Of a DNA stretch of 64,000 nt, positions 9,334-20,534 are shown in pieces. The notes beneath the pieces were generated by a model. The model made no database searches. It worked only from the letters and a program-made list of their open reading frames with translations, and was not told the DNA's origin. This DNA comes from Lutibacter sp. A80. Its GTDB lineage: Bacteria; Bacteroidota; Bacteroidia; Flavobacteriales; Flavobacteriaceae. The number at the start of each line of letters is the position of its first letter. Within the stretch, counting starts at the first letter, position 1. The DNA lies in NCBI RefSeq assembly GCF_022429645.1, contig NZ_CP092480.1:3516501-3580500 (forward strand), given 5' to 3'. The translations under genes were made by a program, and so were the position numbers.

Positions 9334-12300
9334 ATGAAAAGTTTGCTACAACAATTAATCTTCTTGGGAATATTTTTTTTGAATATTTTAACTGCTTTCG
9401 GACAAATAGATATTACACCTTACGATAATCTTCCAGAAAATAATGCAATTTATAAACCTGCTTATAACGAATCTTTTCCTGAATGGGCAAAAAAATTATA
9501 TCAATACCCTGTAAATTTTAACGAAATTGAAGATGGGTATCAAGAACATTTTAAAAAATATGGAAAGCAGAAAAATCCGATTACGCGTTATTATAAATTG
9601 TGGCGTAGAGTTGTAGAAAAGTATGTAGACGAAAACGGAACAATAGTGCTTCCAAATACAAATGAATTAAAACAAATACTGCATAAAAAAAGTTATTTAT
9701 CAAAAAAAACAAATGATGATTCCAATTCAAATTGGACATTTCTAGGGCCAAAAAATACATTTTGGTTAAATGAAGATAATAGTGCAACAGAAAAACCTGT
9801 TGCTCCTTGGCAAGTAAATGTATATGCTTTAGATGTATACAAACAAGATAAAAATATTATTTATTGTGGAACTGAAACAGGCTATGTAAATAAGTCTATT
9901 GATGGTGGAGAAAACTGGGAAATGATGGCGAAGGACTATATTTTTTCATCCGTACAAGCAGTTACAATACATCCAACAGATCCACGTATTGTATATGTTT
10001 CAGGAGGTTCACAAATTCATAAAACAATAGATGGAGGATATTCTTGGCAAACAATGCTTCAAGAAGAAGCTTATTTTTCAGCAAATCACATTATTATTGA
10101 TCCAACCAATCATAATAAATTATTAGTATCTTCAGATAAAGGAATCTTTCTTTCTTTAGATGCTGGAAATACCTGGACTCAAAAATCTTCAAAACAAGGG
10201 TACGATATTCATTTTAAAGCAAATAATTCAACTCATATTTATGCAATTGTAAAAAACAATACAAATTTTCAACTATTAGAATCGTTAGATGCTGGTGAAA
10301 GTTTTGAGCCTGTCTCTACTTTTCCTTCTAATATTAAAGATAGTAGTGGAGGTTTATTGGCTGTAACAGCATCAAACCCGAATTTAATGTATGTCACTAT
10401 GTTAAGTAGTGATAATACACCTTTTTTATACAAAGGAGTTTTAACAGATACTACTTGGGCTTGGACTAAAGTAATAGATTGTAATACCGATACATTTCGG
10501 TATGATAATGGACAAGGTTATTTTGATTTGGTTTTAGAAATTTCTCCTACTAATGAAAATCATGTCTTTGTTGGAACAACTACCTTATTTAAAACTACAA
10601 ATGGAGCAGTTTCTTTTGATGCAATTGGAGGTTATTTTGGTAGGTTTGAGATACATCCAGATATTCAAGATATTGTTTGGTTGCCAGATGGGAAGTCTGT
10701 ATATGTTGCTACTGATGGAGGAATTAGTTTTTCTAACGATGCTTTTGAAACAAATTATCAACCTATAATAAATGGAATGATAGGTTCTGATATGTGGGGA
10801 TTTGATCAAGGTTGGAATGAAGATATTGTTGTAGGTGGTAGATACCATAATGGAAATACCGCTATGACTGATTTTTACAATGGTAAAGCTTTAAGAATGG
10901 GAGGAGGAGAGTCTCCAACAGGATGGGTGCTTCATGGTAAAAGCCGACATGTAGTTTTTGATGATTTAGGAGATGGCTGGATTATACCAAAAACCGCTGA
11001 AGGAAGCCCAGAAGGTAGGTTTAAATACTCAAAATTTCCAAATATGTTAGAGTATGGAGGGCAAAGAGGAAATTTAATTCATCATCCTAATTATTATAAT
11101 ATTCTGTTTTTAGGTGAAGGAAATAGCTTTTGGAAAAGCACAGATATGGGAGAAAGTTTTAAATCATTGTATACTTTTCCAGATGAAGTTCTTTGTGTTC
11201 AAATGAGTTTTTCTAATCCAAATGTATTATATGCAGATATAAAAAATAGAGGTTTCTATAAAAGTGAAGACCAAGGTAATACATGGGTTCAAAAACCTTC
11301 TTTAAGTTATAATTCTAATGGAGGTTCAAAAATGAATGGACGTACAAATATTGCTATTTCATTATATGATGAAAATACAGTATATACTTGTTATTCAAAT
11401 GGAGCGTGGACAGGTAATAAAGGACTTGTTTTTAAATCTACAGATGGAGGAGATACTTGGGAAAATTTAACAGGTGATTTAGATGAATACACCAAGAGTT
11501 TAGTAATACAGCCAAGTAATACGGGTGAAGATTTGATATATTTATTTACAACCACTCGTAATGGAAATCAATCAAAAGTATATTATAAGAAAGCATCTAG
11601 TACAAAATGGGAGTTATTTATAAATAATTATCCAGGTAATTTTAATGTAAATCTTGCATTACCTTTTTTTAGAGATGCAAAAATTAGGCTTGCAGGTGGT
11701 GGAGGTGTTTGGGAATCACCTTTACAAGAACAAAATTTTAAGCCAATTATTAATCCTTGGGTGGGTAATCCAGAAAACAAATGTATGACGGATACAATAT
11801 ATTTTGATGATCATTCAATTTTAAAACACGAAGGGGCTAGTTGGAAATGGGAAATAAGCCCGGAACCAACTTATATTAATGATGTAACTAGTAGAAATCC
11901 GAAAGTTGTGTTAGGCAATCCAGGTGAATATTCAGTTACATTAACGGTAAGTCAAAATGGTGTAGCTTATTCTAAAACCATTGATAAGATGGTAACTGCA
12001 ACAACTTGTCCATCTATTTATGATTGTAATAATCCCGGAGAATTACCAAAAGATGAATGGTCTTTAATTTATGCTGATAGCCAAGAAGTAAATGATCCAG
12101 GATTGGCAACAATGGCTTTTGATAATGACCCAAATACAATTTGGCATACACGATGGAGTACAGGAACAGACCCATACCCACATGAAATTCAAATAGATTT
12201 AGCAAATTCTTATACGATCAGTGAATTTAAATATTTACCAAGACAATCAAGTGCTAATGGAAGAATTAAAGAGTATGAATTGTATTTTAGTCACGATAAA

Positions 12301-13365
12301 GATAATTGGGGAGAACCTGTAAAAACAGGAAGTTTTGAAAATACTGCAACCATACAAAAAATTGAATTTGATACACCTGTAAAAGGAAGGTATTTAAGAA
12401 TAAAAACATTGTCTGAAGTAAATGATGGAGCATGGACTTCTATTGCAGAAATTACTTTAATAGGATGTGTAAATGATAATTGTCCCGGAATTGATAATGA
12501 AGATCAAGCAGATTTTGATAATGATGGTATTGGAGATGCCTGTGATGAAGACGATGATAATGATGGTATTTTAGATGAATTAGACGAATGTCCAGAAACA
12601 CCGTTAGGTGATTCTGTAGATGAAAAAGGATGTAGCTTATTTGTATTGCCAGCAAACAATTTTAAAGTTCAAGTAATTTCTGAAACTTGTAAAGGTAAAA
12701 GTAATGGTAAAATTATTATTACAGCAGTTGAAGCACTTAACTATACAGCAACTTTAACAAAAGATGGTATAGCAACCGATTATCAATTTACAAATACTAA
12801 AGAAATAACCGAACTGTCATCAGGCATTTATAGTTTATGTTTTACAGTTGATGGTATTTCTAAATCAAATTTTAATAGGTGTAGTACTCTTGTAATTGCA
12901 GAACCTTTAGATTTAAAAGTTCAATCAAAAATTAATACAGGTGAAAAATCAATTTCGTTAAAGTTAGATAATGGAAATGAATATAATATTAATTTAAATG
13001 GAGTTATTACTAAAATTAAAGCTTCAGAAATTACACTTAATTTAATAAATGGTGTAAATAAATTATCTGTAACTACCGCTAATGAATGTCAAGGGGTTTT
13101 TGAAAAATCAATTGTAGTTTCAGAAAAAATGACTGCTTACCCTAATCCGTTTACAGATTATTTATTGATAAATATTGGAGATTCTTCATTAAAAATGGTG
13201 ACTGTAAATGTTTCTGATACTTCTGGGAAATTGATACAATCTAGATATTTACCTGTAAACAATGGTAATGTTGTAATTGATGGTCGATATTTTAAAACAG
13301 GAGTATACATAGTAACTGTAAAAACTGCTACAAAAAATTCAAGTATAAAAATTATTAAAGAATGA
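9334..13365 (+). CDS. Large secreted Asp-box (sortilin/sialidase-like propeller) protein with PKD, F5/8C, TSP3 and type IX sorting domains
   Basis: ATG at 9334 gives a signal peptide ([10 protein letters not shown] ... TAFGQ); the protein has 1343 residues. Residues about 140-800 carry many Asp-box turns of the S-x-D-x-G-x-x-W type ([45 protein letters not shown]), which mark VPS10/BNR beta-propellers. A PKD-like domain follows (about 809-890, ending [10 protein letters not shown]), then an F5/8C domain (about 902-1045, [19 protein letters not shown]). An acidic thrombospondin-type-3 calcium stretch lies at about 1047-1100 ([19 protein letters not shown]). A C-terminal type IX sorting domain begins at about 1265 ([12 protein letters not shown] ... 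GVYIVTV). The protein should be exported by T9SS and be cell-surface or released. Its catalytic role is unknown; propellers of this type include glycan hydrolases and lyases as well as binding proteins. Confidence 0.88.
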   Translation: MKSLLQQLIFLGIFFLNILTAFGQIDITPYDNLPENNAIYKPAYNESFPEWAKKLYQYPVNFNEIEDGYQEHFKKYGKQKNPITRYYKLWRRVVEKYVDENGTIVLPNTNELKQILHKKSYLSKKTNDDSNSNWTFLGPKNTFWLNEDNSATEKPVAPWQVNVYALDVYKQDKNIIYCGTETGYVNKSIDGGENWEMMAKDYIFSSVQAVTIHPTDPRIVYVSGGSQIHKTIDGGYSWQTMLQEEAYFSANHIIIDPTNHNKLLVSSDKGIFLSLDAGNTWTQKSSKQGYDIHFKANNSTHIYAIVKNNTNFQLLESLDAGESFEPVSTFPSNIKDSSGGLLAVTASNPNLMYVTMLSSDNTPFLYKGVLTDTTWAWTKVIDCNTDTFRYDNGQGYFDLVLEISPTNENHVFVGTTTLFKTTNGAVSFDAIGGYFGRFEIHPDIQDIVWLPDGKSVYVATDGGISFSNDAFETNYQPIINGMIGSDMWGFDQGWNEDIVVGGRYHNGNTAMTDFYNGKALRMGGGESPTGWVLHGKSRHVVFDDLGDGWIIPKTAEGSPEGRFKYSKFPNMLEYGGQRGNLIHHPNYYNILFLGEGNSFWKSTDMGESFKSLYTFPDEVLCVQMSFSNPNVLYADIKNRGFYKSEDQGNTWVQKPSLSYNSNGGSKMNGRTNIAISLYDENTVYTCYSNGAWTGNKGLVFKSTDGGDTWENLTGDLDEYTKSLVIQPSNTGEDLIYLFTTTRNGNQSKVYYKKASSTKWELFINNYPGNFNVNLALPFFRDAKIRLAGGGGVWESPLQEQNFKPIINPWVGNPENKCMTDTIYFDDHSILKHEGASWKWEISPEPTYINDVTSRNPKVVLGNPGEYSVTLTVSQNGVAYSKTIDKMVTATTCPSIYDCNNPGELPKDEWSLIYADSQEVNDPGLATMAFDNDPNTIWHTRWSTGTDPYPHEIQIDLANSYTISEFKYLPRQSSANGRIKEYELYFSHDKDNWGEPVKTGSFENTATIQKIEFDTPVKGRYLRIKTLSEVNDGAWTSIAEITLIGCVNDNCPGIDNEDQADFDNDGIGDACDEDDDNDGILDELDECPETPLGDSVDEKGCSLFVLPANNFKVQVISETCKGKSNGKIIITAVEALNYTATLTKDGIATDYQFTNTKEITELSSGIYSLCFTVDGISKSNFNRCSTLVIAEPLDLKVQSKINTGEKSISLKLDNGNEYNINLNGVITKIKASEITLNLINGVNKLSVTTANECQGVFEKSIVVSEKMTAYPNPFTDYLLINIGDSSLKMVTVNVSDTSGKLIQSRYLPVNNGNVVIDGRYFKTGVYIVTVKTATKNSSIKIIKE

Positions 13366-15764
13366 AAAAAAATATTTTAATTGTTTTTTTATTACTATTT
13401 AACCTAATAAACGCCCAAACAAACAATTCTTGGTCTCAACTATTTTTAAAATGGAATACAAAGCAAGATAATGGTGGAACTGGCGTAGTTCGTTCAATTA
13501 GAATAAATCCTGAAGATACAAACTCAGTGTTAATAGGTGCTTCAACAGCTGGAATATGGCATACAGCAAACAATGGGGAAGATTATAAGTTAGTTTCTGT
13601 TGGTGTTCCAGAAGTAGAATGGGTAAACGAAATTGTTTTTAGTCGAAAAAACCCAAAAATAGTGTATGCAGGTACCGATGTTGGTGTTGTAAAATCTAAA
13701 GACGGCGGTTTAACTTGGGGTTACACAAATTTAAGAAAGGTAAAACCAGAAAAATTTGGAGACTTATTATGGGTAGATCTTTCAGATAAAAGTAGCAGTA
13801 TTGTATATGCTACTACCGAAGAGTTAGGGACTTATAAACTGCTGAAATCTGAAAATGGAGGAAATTCTTGGAAGCAAGTATATAAAACATCTAAAAGAAT
13901 TTGGGATATGCGTGTTAAACCAAACAATCCAGATGTTGTTTATATCCTAGAAGAATCCTCAACTACAAAGTGGATCAATTTTAAAAAATCAACAGATGGT
14001 GGAGCAACATTTTCAGTAGTAGATAATGGGTTTCCTGCCGATTATACCATAGATTCTCATAGAGCTAGATTGGGAACAACTCCAGCAAATAATAATGTTG
14101 TTTATGTTGCAATTGGATACAATGGAGGTGGTAAAAATGATAAAATATCTTTCTTTAAATCATCAAATGCTGGAGATTCTTTCGAAAAAAAATGTTGTGG
14201 AGAAACAACAAGTCCTTTAGAAAATGCTAATGAGGCAACAGACTTTTTATATGAAACTTCTCATTTGGCACAACTCACCTGGAATTTTGCTTTTACTGTA
14301 TCTGAAACAGATGAGAATTTTTTAGCCTGTGCAGCAAATAAATTAAAAGTTAGTAAAGATGGGGGAGTCACTTGGGGATATGATACAACAGGAACCATAA
14401 TAACCGGTAGACAATACGATTATTATAAATCTAATAATGCCCATAAAGGTGTTCATGGAGATCATCACGGGCTTTCAATTATTGGAAATAAAATATGGAA
14501 TGGAAACGATGGAGGAGTGTACTACTCTTCAGATGGTGGTGCAACCGTTGTAAAAGATAAAACAGATGGCTTAGGAATTCAAGAGCTTTGGGGATTTAGC
14601 CAATCTTTTAAAAACGATATTATGGCAGTTGGTTTAAACCATAATCAAATTTGTTATAGAGATGATGTTATTTATGGGGGGTGGATTGGTGTTAACGGTG
14701 CCGATGCAATGGCTGCAAATGTAAACCCAATAGACGATCAATTTATGTACAATCATCCGTGGGGTCATGAGCGAGTCGAAAGATCTTTAACAGGTATAAG
14801 GGGGCATAAGATGGAAGAATTAGGTATTGAGCTTGGGTATATAACTTTAGATAATTTAGAGTTCCATCCACATCAATATTACACTATTTATGGAAGCGAT
14901 TATGGAGATAGAAATCGTAGCTACAAATTAACGAAGTCGGTTGATAATGCTAAAAGTTGGCAGGTTATAAAAAACTTTGAAATAGAGAAGAAAAATGTGG
15001 TTTCTGTAAAAACTAGCTTTGCAAATTCAAATTATGTTTATGCAGTTGTTGAACCAAATCGTGTAATTAAATCTGTTGATGAAGGTAATACATGGACTGA
15101 AATTAGTCCGCCGAGCTCTTTAATTAATGACATTAATTTATGGCGTTTAGCAGTTAGTGATAAAAATCCAGAACATATATGGGTTACTTCAAAAAAAGGA
15201 ACAAAAGCAGAAGTTTTTTATTCTAAAAACGGAGGCGAAACTTGGAGCGATTATTCAAAAGGGTTACCAAGCCAACCGGTATATTCAATAATTTATCAGC
15301 GAGGAAGTGATGATATACTTTACCTAGGTACTGGTTTTGGTGTTTATTATAGAAAAAAGAATATGCAACAATGGGAGTTGTTTGGTACAGGTATGCAAGC
15401 AGGGAAAACTCCTTTTATGTTTATTAATTATGCAAAAGGGAAATTGCGTTTAGGAACTTCTAGAGGACTTTGGGAAACTAACTTACTTGAACAAACGGCT
15501 CCTAAAGCTAATATTACAGCAAACAAATCTACTTTTAATGAAGAAAATGTAGTAATTAAGTTTGCAGACTATTCTGTAGCAGATAAAGATGCTACCTATG
15601 TATGGAACTTTCCTGGAGGCTTCCCCGAGACATCTACCTTAGAAAGACCTGAAATAACTTATACTAAAGCAAATGGTACCAGTTTTAATGTCACTTTAAC
15701 AGTAACAGATAAACGAGGAACAAGCACTCAAACCTTAAAAAACTTCATAAAATATTTAAAATAA
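13362..15764 (+). CDS. Secreted Asp-box propeller protein with C-terminal PKD domain
   Basis: The gene overlaps the stop of the previous one by four bases (ATGA), implying translational coupling. The 800-residue product has a signal peptide ending NAQ. Asp-box turns recur along residues about 80-640 ([54 protein letters not shown]). A PKD domain occupies about 716-797 ([25 protein letters not shown]). It resembles the preceding protein in plan but has no F5/8C, TSP3 or type IX sorting domain, so it may be periplasmic or secreted with a partner. A middle stretch ([31 protein letters not shown]) fits VPS10/sortilin-like propellers. Whether it is an enzyme or a binding protein cannot be told. 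Confidence 0.86.
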   Translation: MKKNILIVFLLLFNLINAQTNNSWSQLFLKWNTKQDNGGTGVVRSIRINPEDTNSVLIGASTAGIWHTANNGEDYKLVSVGVPEVEWVNEIVFSRKNPKIVYAGTDVGVVKSKDGGLTWGYTNLRKVKPEKFGDLLWVDLSDKSSSIVYATTEELGTYKLLKSENGGNSWKQVYKTSKRIWDMRVKPNNPDVVYILEESSTTKWINFKKSTDGGATFSVVDNGFPADYTIDSHRARLGTTPANNNVVYVAIGYNGGGKNDKISFFKSSNAGDSFEKKCCGETTSPLENANEATDFLYETSHLAQLTWNFAFTVSETDENFLACAANKLKVSKDGGVTWGYDTTGTIITGRQYDYYKSNNAHKGVHGDHHGLSIIGNKIWNGNDGGVYYSSDGGATVVKDKTDGLGIQELWGFSQSFKNDIMAVGLNHNQICYRDDVIYGGWIGVNGADAMAANVNPIDDQFMYNHPWGHERVERSLTGIRGHKMEELGIELGYITLDNLEFHPHQYYTIYGSDYGDRNRSYKLTKSVDNAKSWQVIKNFEIEKKNVVSVKTSFANSNYVYAVVEPNRVIKSVDEGNTWTEISPPSSLINDINLWRLAVSDKNPEHIWVTSKKGTKAEVFYSKNGGETWSDYSKGLPSQPVYSIIYQRGSDDILYLGTGFGVYYRKKNMQQWELFGTGMQAGKTPFMFINYAKGKLRLGTSRGLWETNLLEQTAPKANITANKSTFNEENVVIKFADYSVADKDATYVWNFPGGFPETSTLERPEITYTKANGTSFNVTLTVTDKRGTSTQTLKNFIKYLK

Positions 15765-15781
15765 CTAACCAATCAATTAAA

Positions 15782-17110
15782 ATGAAAAAATATTTAACTA
15801 CTGCTTTTTTACTAATTGGCTTTGGTATGACATTGATAAATGCCCAAAGTAATATAAATACTGTTTTAAAACCGTCTAGAACGGAGGTGATAGAACCCAT
15901 TAGAAAAGCGTCATTTACCACAAGTAATGGTGTAGAATGTAAGGAAAGAAAACAAGGAGGAAATCCAAGAATGGTATCAGGTTATTTAGCGTTTGATGGA
16001 TCAATGGATGGAAACCGACAAGTAGATCCACAAATTGCTGTTGGTGGAGGTTACGTATTACATGGTACAAATAGCGGACTAATTATTTATGATAAAAAAG
16101 GGAATTTTGTTGAAGGTGTTTCACAAAATTGTTTTAATAAAGGAATAGATCCAAAATTGTTTTTTGATGCACATAATAAAGTTTTTGGTTTTGATTTATG
16201 GAATCCTTGGGATGCTGAAAAGAAAAAACCAGTAAATATTTCAATTTCAGAAACAAGCGATCCAACAGGAGCTTGGAATACGTATGCTGTTCCTGCAAGA
16301 GAAGGTGTTGATGGAGGTGGAATTGGTTACAGTAAAAAATGGATTGGTTATTCTTTTCCAGGTGGAAAAGATCGCACTTTTGTTATAGATATGGAAGATG
16401 CAATTGCTGGGAAACCAGTAACGGTTTTTCATTTTCCTGGAAGTTTAGGGCATCCAATAGCAATGCAAGATGCTATTGAAGATTTGTACTTTTTTCAAAT
16501 TACAAGAACAGATTTTATTATAAGACGTGTAGTAACAAGTAAAGATGGCACTCCAGTTTGTGAAACAGTTAGTAAAACTGCACACGGTTTAAAATATTTT
16601 GGTTGGCCACCGCAATCACCTCAAAAAGGAACAGATCAAAAAACATCTTCTGGAGATAGAAATCCTAAAAATTTAGTATTTCAAAATGGTGATATTTGGT
16701 TTTCTCAAGCTATAAATTATCAAGGCCGTTCTGCAGTTCAATGGCATCAGGTTAAAACAGATGGAACTATTGTACAAACTGGATTAATTAGTAGTAAAAA
16801 CTCTAGTTATATTCAAACCACACTGGCGGTAAATAAAAATAATGATGTACTTATTGGTTTTCAAGAAACAAGTGATGTTATGTTTATTAGCCCAAGGTTA
16901 ACGTATAGAAAAGCAAGTGACCCAAAAGGTACAGTTCGAAAAATTGTAAGTCTTGGAGAAGGTAAAGGGTTTACAGATGGAGTTTCTTGGGGAGACTATA
17001 GCGGAAGTGTTATAGATGGAGATAATTTTATGGATTTATGGACAATTCAAAGTATAACAGATATAAACGGAAAAGGAGACACGGTTATTGTAAAAGTCCC
17101 TTTCAATTAA
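15782..17110 (+). CDS. Secreted propeller-like protein of unknown function
   Basis: I do not recognise a named family. The 442-residue protein has a signal peptide (MKKYLTTAFLLIG ... NAQ) and no lipobox Cys. Repeated beta-rich segments include VDPQIAVGGGYVLHGTNSGL, DPKLFFDAHNKVFGFDLWNP, SKKWIGYSFPGG and, near the C-terminus, GVSWGDYSGSVIDGDNFMDLW. A W-G-D-Y-S turn near the last blade is frequent in sialidase-like secreted beta-propellers, so a propeller is the best structural guess. It starts 17 bases after the Asp-box gene and should be in the same transcript. It has no type IX sorting domain. Function in glycan cleavage or binding is inferred only from context. Confidence 0.75.
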   Translation: MKKYLTTAFLLIGFGMTLINAQSNINTVLKPSRTEVIEPIRKASFTTSNGVECKERKQGGNPRMVSGYLAFDGSMDGNRQVDPQIAVGGGYVLHGTNSGLIIYDKKGNFVEGVSQNCFNKGIDPKLFFDAHNKVFGFDLWNPWDAEKKKPVNISISETSDPTGAWNTYAVPAREGVDGGGIGYSKKWIGYSFPGGKDRTFVIDMEDAIAGKPVTVFHFPGSLGHPIAMQDAIEDLYFFQITRTDFIIRRVVTSKDGTPVCETVSKTAHGLKYFGWPPQSPQKGTDQKTSSGDRNPKNLVFQNGDIWFSQAINYQGRSAVQWHQVKTDGTIVQTGLISSKNSSYIQTTLAVNKNNDVLIGFQETSDVMFISPRLTYRKASDPKGTVRKIVSLGEGKGFTDGVSWGDYSGSVIDGDNFMDLWTIQSITDINGKGDTVIVKVPFN

Positions 17111-17195
17111 ATTTTAATAAGCAGTAAAACCTTCTGTAATTATAATTTAAGAGTATTAGAATGCAAAAACAAAGTAGAAAGCAAAAATAATAAAA

Positions 17196-18524
17196 ATGAA
17201 ATTTAAACATATTTTTTTAAACTTAGGGTTAAGTCTGTTATTACTAGTTAGTAACGCATGTAAAAATACAAATTCAACTTTAGAAACTAGCATAGCAATA
17301 CCAACACAAGCAAATAGTTGGGTTGTAAATAACCCAAAAGCTACAAGATTAGTTATAGGTAAAAGAGGAATTAAAAATTGGAGAAATACTACTGATAAAA
17401 TTAGAACTTATTTTTATACTACAGCTACTGGAGCTATAAATGTTGGTATAAAAGCCAAGTTTTCAGGAGCTACCAAGTTAAAAGTAACATTAGGTTCGAC
17501 TTCTAAAGAAATTAATTTTGAAACATCAGATAACGCAATTAAACATACTATAGGTACTTTTAATATTACAGAACCAGGGTACTATTATGTTGAATTAGAA
17601 GGTGTTTCAAAATCAGGTGATACTTTTGGAGAAATTTCTGAAATTTTATTAGGAGATGCTTCTTGGGAATCTAAAATAAGTTTTGCTTCTAAAGATTGGT
17701 CATACTGGGGAAGAAGAGGACCTTCTGTGCATTTAAATTTTGAAAAACCAGTAGATAAAAATATTAAATGGTTTTATAATGAACTAACCGTTCCTGAAGG
17801 AAATGATCCTATTGGTTCCTATTTTATGGCGAATGGATTTTCATCTGGGTACTTTGGTATGCAGGTAAATTCAGAAACTGAAAGACGCATTTTATTTTCT
17901 GTATGGAGTGCTTATGATACGCAAGACCCAAAACAAATACCAAAAGAATACTCTGTTTTACCGCTTGGTAACGGAGATGGTGTTACAGTAGGTGAGTTTG
18001 GTAATGAAGGTTCTGGAGCGCAAAGTTATTTTGTGTACGATTGGAAACCAAATGTAACGTATAAATTTTTACTAAAAGGAGAATCTAATGCAGAGAATTC
18101 CATAGATTATACAGCATATTTTTACGCACCTGAGGTTGGAGATTGGAAATTAATAGCAAGTTTTAGAAGACCATTCCCAACAGGTTCACATTTAACAAGA
18201 TTGCATTCGTTTTTAGAGAACTTTTCAACTTCTACAGGAGATAAAAGTAGAAGTGTTAAGTATACAAACCAATGGATGTGTGATACAGAAGGTAATTGGA
18301 ATGAAGCTACTGCTGCTAAATTTACAATAGATAATACTGGTGCAAGTGGAGTTCGGTTCGATTATGATGGAGGTTCAGAAGGGGATTCTTTTTACTTAAG
18401 AAATTGCGGATTTTTTAGTGATAATGAAGTTCCAAATACTAAGTTTACTAGAGCTTCAGGAGGTGCTGCTCCAACAATTGATTTTTCAACTTTAGAAGTA
18501 CCTAATATAAAAATCACTCGATAG
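17196..18524 (+). CDS. DUF5077-DUF3472 lipoprotein (copy 1)
   Basis: Lipoprotein signal with Cys at residue 22 (LLVSNAC). Residues about 45-155 fit DUF5077 (NSWVVNNPKATRL, KIRTYFYTTATGAINVGI, GYYYVELEGVSKSGDTFGEI). Residues about 165-410 fit DUF3472 (WGRRGPSVHLNF, GSYFMANGFSSGYFGMQVNS, FSVWSAYD, GEFGNEGSGAQSYF, LIASFRRPFPTG, DYDGGSEGDSFYLRNCGFF). DUF3472 proteins are beta-rich and occur with glycan-utilisation genes; a direct biochemical role is not established to my knowledge. The next gene is a close paralogue, about 70-80% identical by eye over the shared part. Probably surface-exposed glycan binding or processing. Confidence 0.82.
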   Translation: MKFKHIFLNLGLSLLLLVSNACKNTNSTLETSIAIPTQANSWVVNNPKATRLVIGKRGIKNWRNTTDKIRTYFYTTATGAINVGIKAKFSGATKLKVTLGSTSKEINFETSDNAIKHTIGTFNITEPGYYYVELEGVSKSGDTFGEISEILLGDASWESKISFASKDWSYWGRRGPSVHLNFEKPVDKNIKWFYNELTVPEGNDPIGSYFMANGFSSGYFGMQVNSETERRILFSVWSAYDTQDPKQIPKEYSVLPLGNGDGVTVGEFGNEGSGAQSYFVYDWKPNVTYKFLLKGESNAENSIDYTAYFYAPEVGDWKLIASFRRPFPTGSHLTRLHSFLENFSTSTGDKSRSVKYTNQWMCDTEGNWNEATAAKFTIDNTGASGVRFDYDGGSEGDSFYLRNCGFFSDNEVPNTKFTRASGGAAPTIDFSTLEVPNIKITR

Positions 18525-18587
18525 TTTTTATAAATTTTAGAGTGTTTAATTATTGAGTATAGTTTGTAAATAAAAAATCTTATTGTA

Positions 18588-20441
18588 ATGAAAAAAAATC
18601 TAGACATATCTTTAATAATTGTTTATTTATATAGTGTTGTAATATTGGTGACTTCTTGTAGTAAAAACAATCAAGATAGTCCAATTATTGAAGAACCAAC
18701 CCCTCCAGTTACAGAAGAACCTGAACAATCAGAGGGTCCAACTACAGATGATTTAATAATTTTTATACCCTGTGAAGGAAATAGTTGGGTGGTTGATAAT
18801 CCAACAGCTACAAAGAATATGGTGGTAGAAGGAGGAATTAAAAACTGGTCAAATACTACTGATAAAATTAGAACTTATTTTTATGCTACAGCTACAGGAG
18901 ATATAGATGTTGGGCTGAATGCTAAATTTACAGGAACCACTAAACTAAAAGTAACACTGGGTAATGTTTCTAAAGAAATATCTTTTGAAGCTTCAAGTAC
19001 TACTATTAAACATGTGATTGCCACTTTTAATATTACAGAAATAGGGTACCATTATGTAGAATTAGAGGGTGTTTCTAAAACAGGAAATACATTTGGAGAA
19101 ATTTCAGATATTATATTAGGTGATACTGTTTGGACTTCACATATTGATTATGTAGAAGCAGATTGGTTTTATTGGGGAAGAAGAGGTCCGTCTGTTCATT
19201 TAAAATTTGATGAACCAGCAGGTAAAGATATTACTTGGTTTTATAATGAAATAACTGTACCAGAGGGTAGTGATCCTATAGGTTCCTATTTTATGGCAAA
19301 TGGATTTTCTTCAGGTTATTTTGGGATGCAAGTAAATTCAGAAACTGAAAGACGAATTTTATTTTCGGTATGGAGTGCTTACGATACGCAAGATCCAAGT
19401 CAAATACCAAAAGAATATACAGTTTTACCATTGGGTTATGGTGAAGGAGTTACTGTAGGTGAATTTGGAAATGAAGGTTCTGGAGCACAAAGTTATTTTG
19501 TGTACGATTGGAAACCAGATGTAACGTATAAATTTTTATTAAAAGGAGAATCTAATGCAGAGAATTCTATTGATTATACGGCATACTTTTACGCACCTGA
19601 AATTGGAGATTGGAAATTAATAGCAAGTTTTAGAAGACCATTTCCTACAGGTGCACATTTAACAGGGTTGCATTCGTTTTTAGAAAATTTTGAAACTAAA
19701 ACTGGAAGTTTAACTAGAAAAGCGAACTATTCAAACCAATGGATGTATGATACTGAAGGGAATTGGAGTGAAGCTACTTCAGCCAAATTTACAATAGATA
19801 ATACTGGTGCTAGTGGAGTTCGCTTCGATTATGATGGAGGTTCAGAAGGAGATTCTTTTTATTTAAGAAATTGTGGTTTTTTTAGTGATAATAAAAAAGC
19901 AAATACGCAATTTATTAGACCATCAGAAGGTGTTACTCCTATTATAGATTTTTCAGCTTTAGAAGTGCCTGAGTTGCCAGTTGAAGCTTCTTATACATAT
20001 TTAGATAGCGCATCTTGGTCTGTAATTGAATATAGCTCACAAGAAGATAATGGAGGAGAGGGAACTACAGGTTTAGCTAAAGATATTATTGATGGTGATA
20101 TTACTACATACTGGCACTCTTGTTGGGTTGGTGATTGTACAGCAACATCACCTCATTATATAATTGTTGATATGGGAATGTTAAAGTCAGTAGATGGTTT
20201 TGGTTTTGTTCAAAGGCAATCTCTATCAAGAACTGTAAAAGATATTGAAATTCAGGTGAGTACTGATAATTTAACTTGGGAAAGTTTAGGAGATTTTTCA
20301 ATTGATAAAACTATAGTTACACAAAATATTAATGTAAACAATACTAAAGCATTTAGGTACTTTAAGTTTATTGCAAAATCTTCACATGATGGAACAGAAA
20401 ATGCAGCTATGGCTGAAATAAAAGCATATATTTTTGATTAA
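18588..20441 (+). CDS. DUF5077-DUF3472 lipoprotein with added F5/8 type C domain (copy 2)
   Basis: Lipoprotein signal with Cys at residue 24 (LVTSC), then a Pro/Glu-rich linker (residues about 33-55, PTPPVTEEPEQSEGP). The DUF5077 and DUF3472 modules match copy 1 nearly residue for residue in the core (VNSETERRILFSVWSAYD is identical). After about residue 465 it gains an F5/8C module (SWSVIEYSSQEDNGGEGTTG, DGDITTYWHS, PHYIIVDMG, closing AAMAEIKAYIFD) that copy 1 lacks. The pair is a tandem duplication followed by domain gain or loss. It is the last gene before the terminator at 20.47 kb. Confidence 0.83.
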   Translation: MKKNLDISLIIVYLYSVVILVTSCSKNNQDSPIIEEPTPPVTEEPEQSEGPTTDDLIIFIPCEGNSWVVDNPTATKNMVVEGGIKNWSNTTDKIRTYFYATATGDIDVGLNAKFTGTTKLKVTLGNVSKEISFEASSTTIKHVIATFNITEIGYHYVELEGVSKTGNTFGEISDIILGDTVWTSHIDYVEADWFYWGRRGPSVHLKFDEPAGKDITWFYNEITVPEGSDPIGSYFMANGFSSGYFGMQVNSETERRILFSVWSAYDTQDPSQIPKEYTVLPLGYGEGVTVGEFGNEGSGAQSYFVYDWKPDVTYKFLLKGESNAENSIDYTAYFYAPEIGDWKLIASFRRPFPTGAHLTGLHSFLENFETKTGSLTRKANYSNQWMYDTEGNWSEATSAKFTIDNTGASGVRFDYDGGSEGDSFYLRNCGFFSDNKKANTQFIRPSEGVTPIIDFSALEVPELPVEASYTYLDSASWSVIEYSSQEDNGGEGTTGLAKDIIDGDITTYWHSCWVGDCTATSPHYIIVDMGMLKSVDGFGFVQRQSLSRTVKDIEIQVSTDNLTWESLGDFSIDKTIVTQNINVNNTKAFRYFKFIAKSSHDGTENAAMAEIKAYIFD

Positions 20442-20465
20442 AATATATTTATTTGAATTAATGCT

Positions 20466-20501
20466 AAAGCCTTTACACTTTTATTGTGTAAAGGCTTTTT
20501 T
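20466..20501 (+). terminator. Strong, probably bidirectional terminator between convergent genes
   Basis: A perfect 13-bp stem (AAAGCCTTTACAC / GTGTAAAGGCTTT) with a 7-base loop is followed by T-rich sequence on the plus strand. On the minus strand the A-rich left side supplies fewer Ts. It lies between the DUF3472 gene (plus) and the LacI-family gene (minus), so it may stop both. Confidence 0.88.
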
Positions 20502-20534
20502 ATGTTTTTATTAGAAATATATATTATTTATTTA

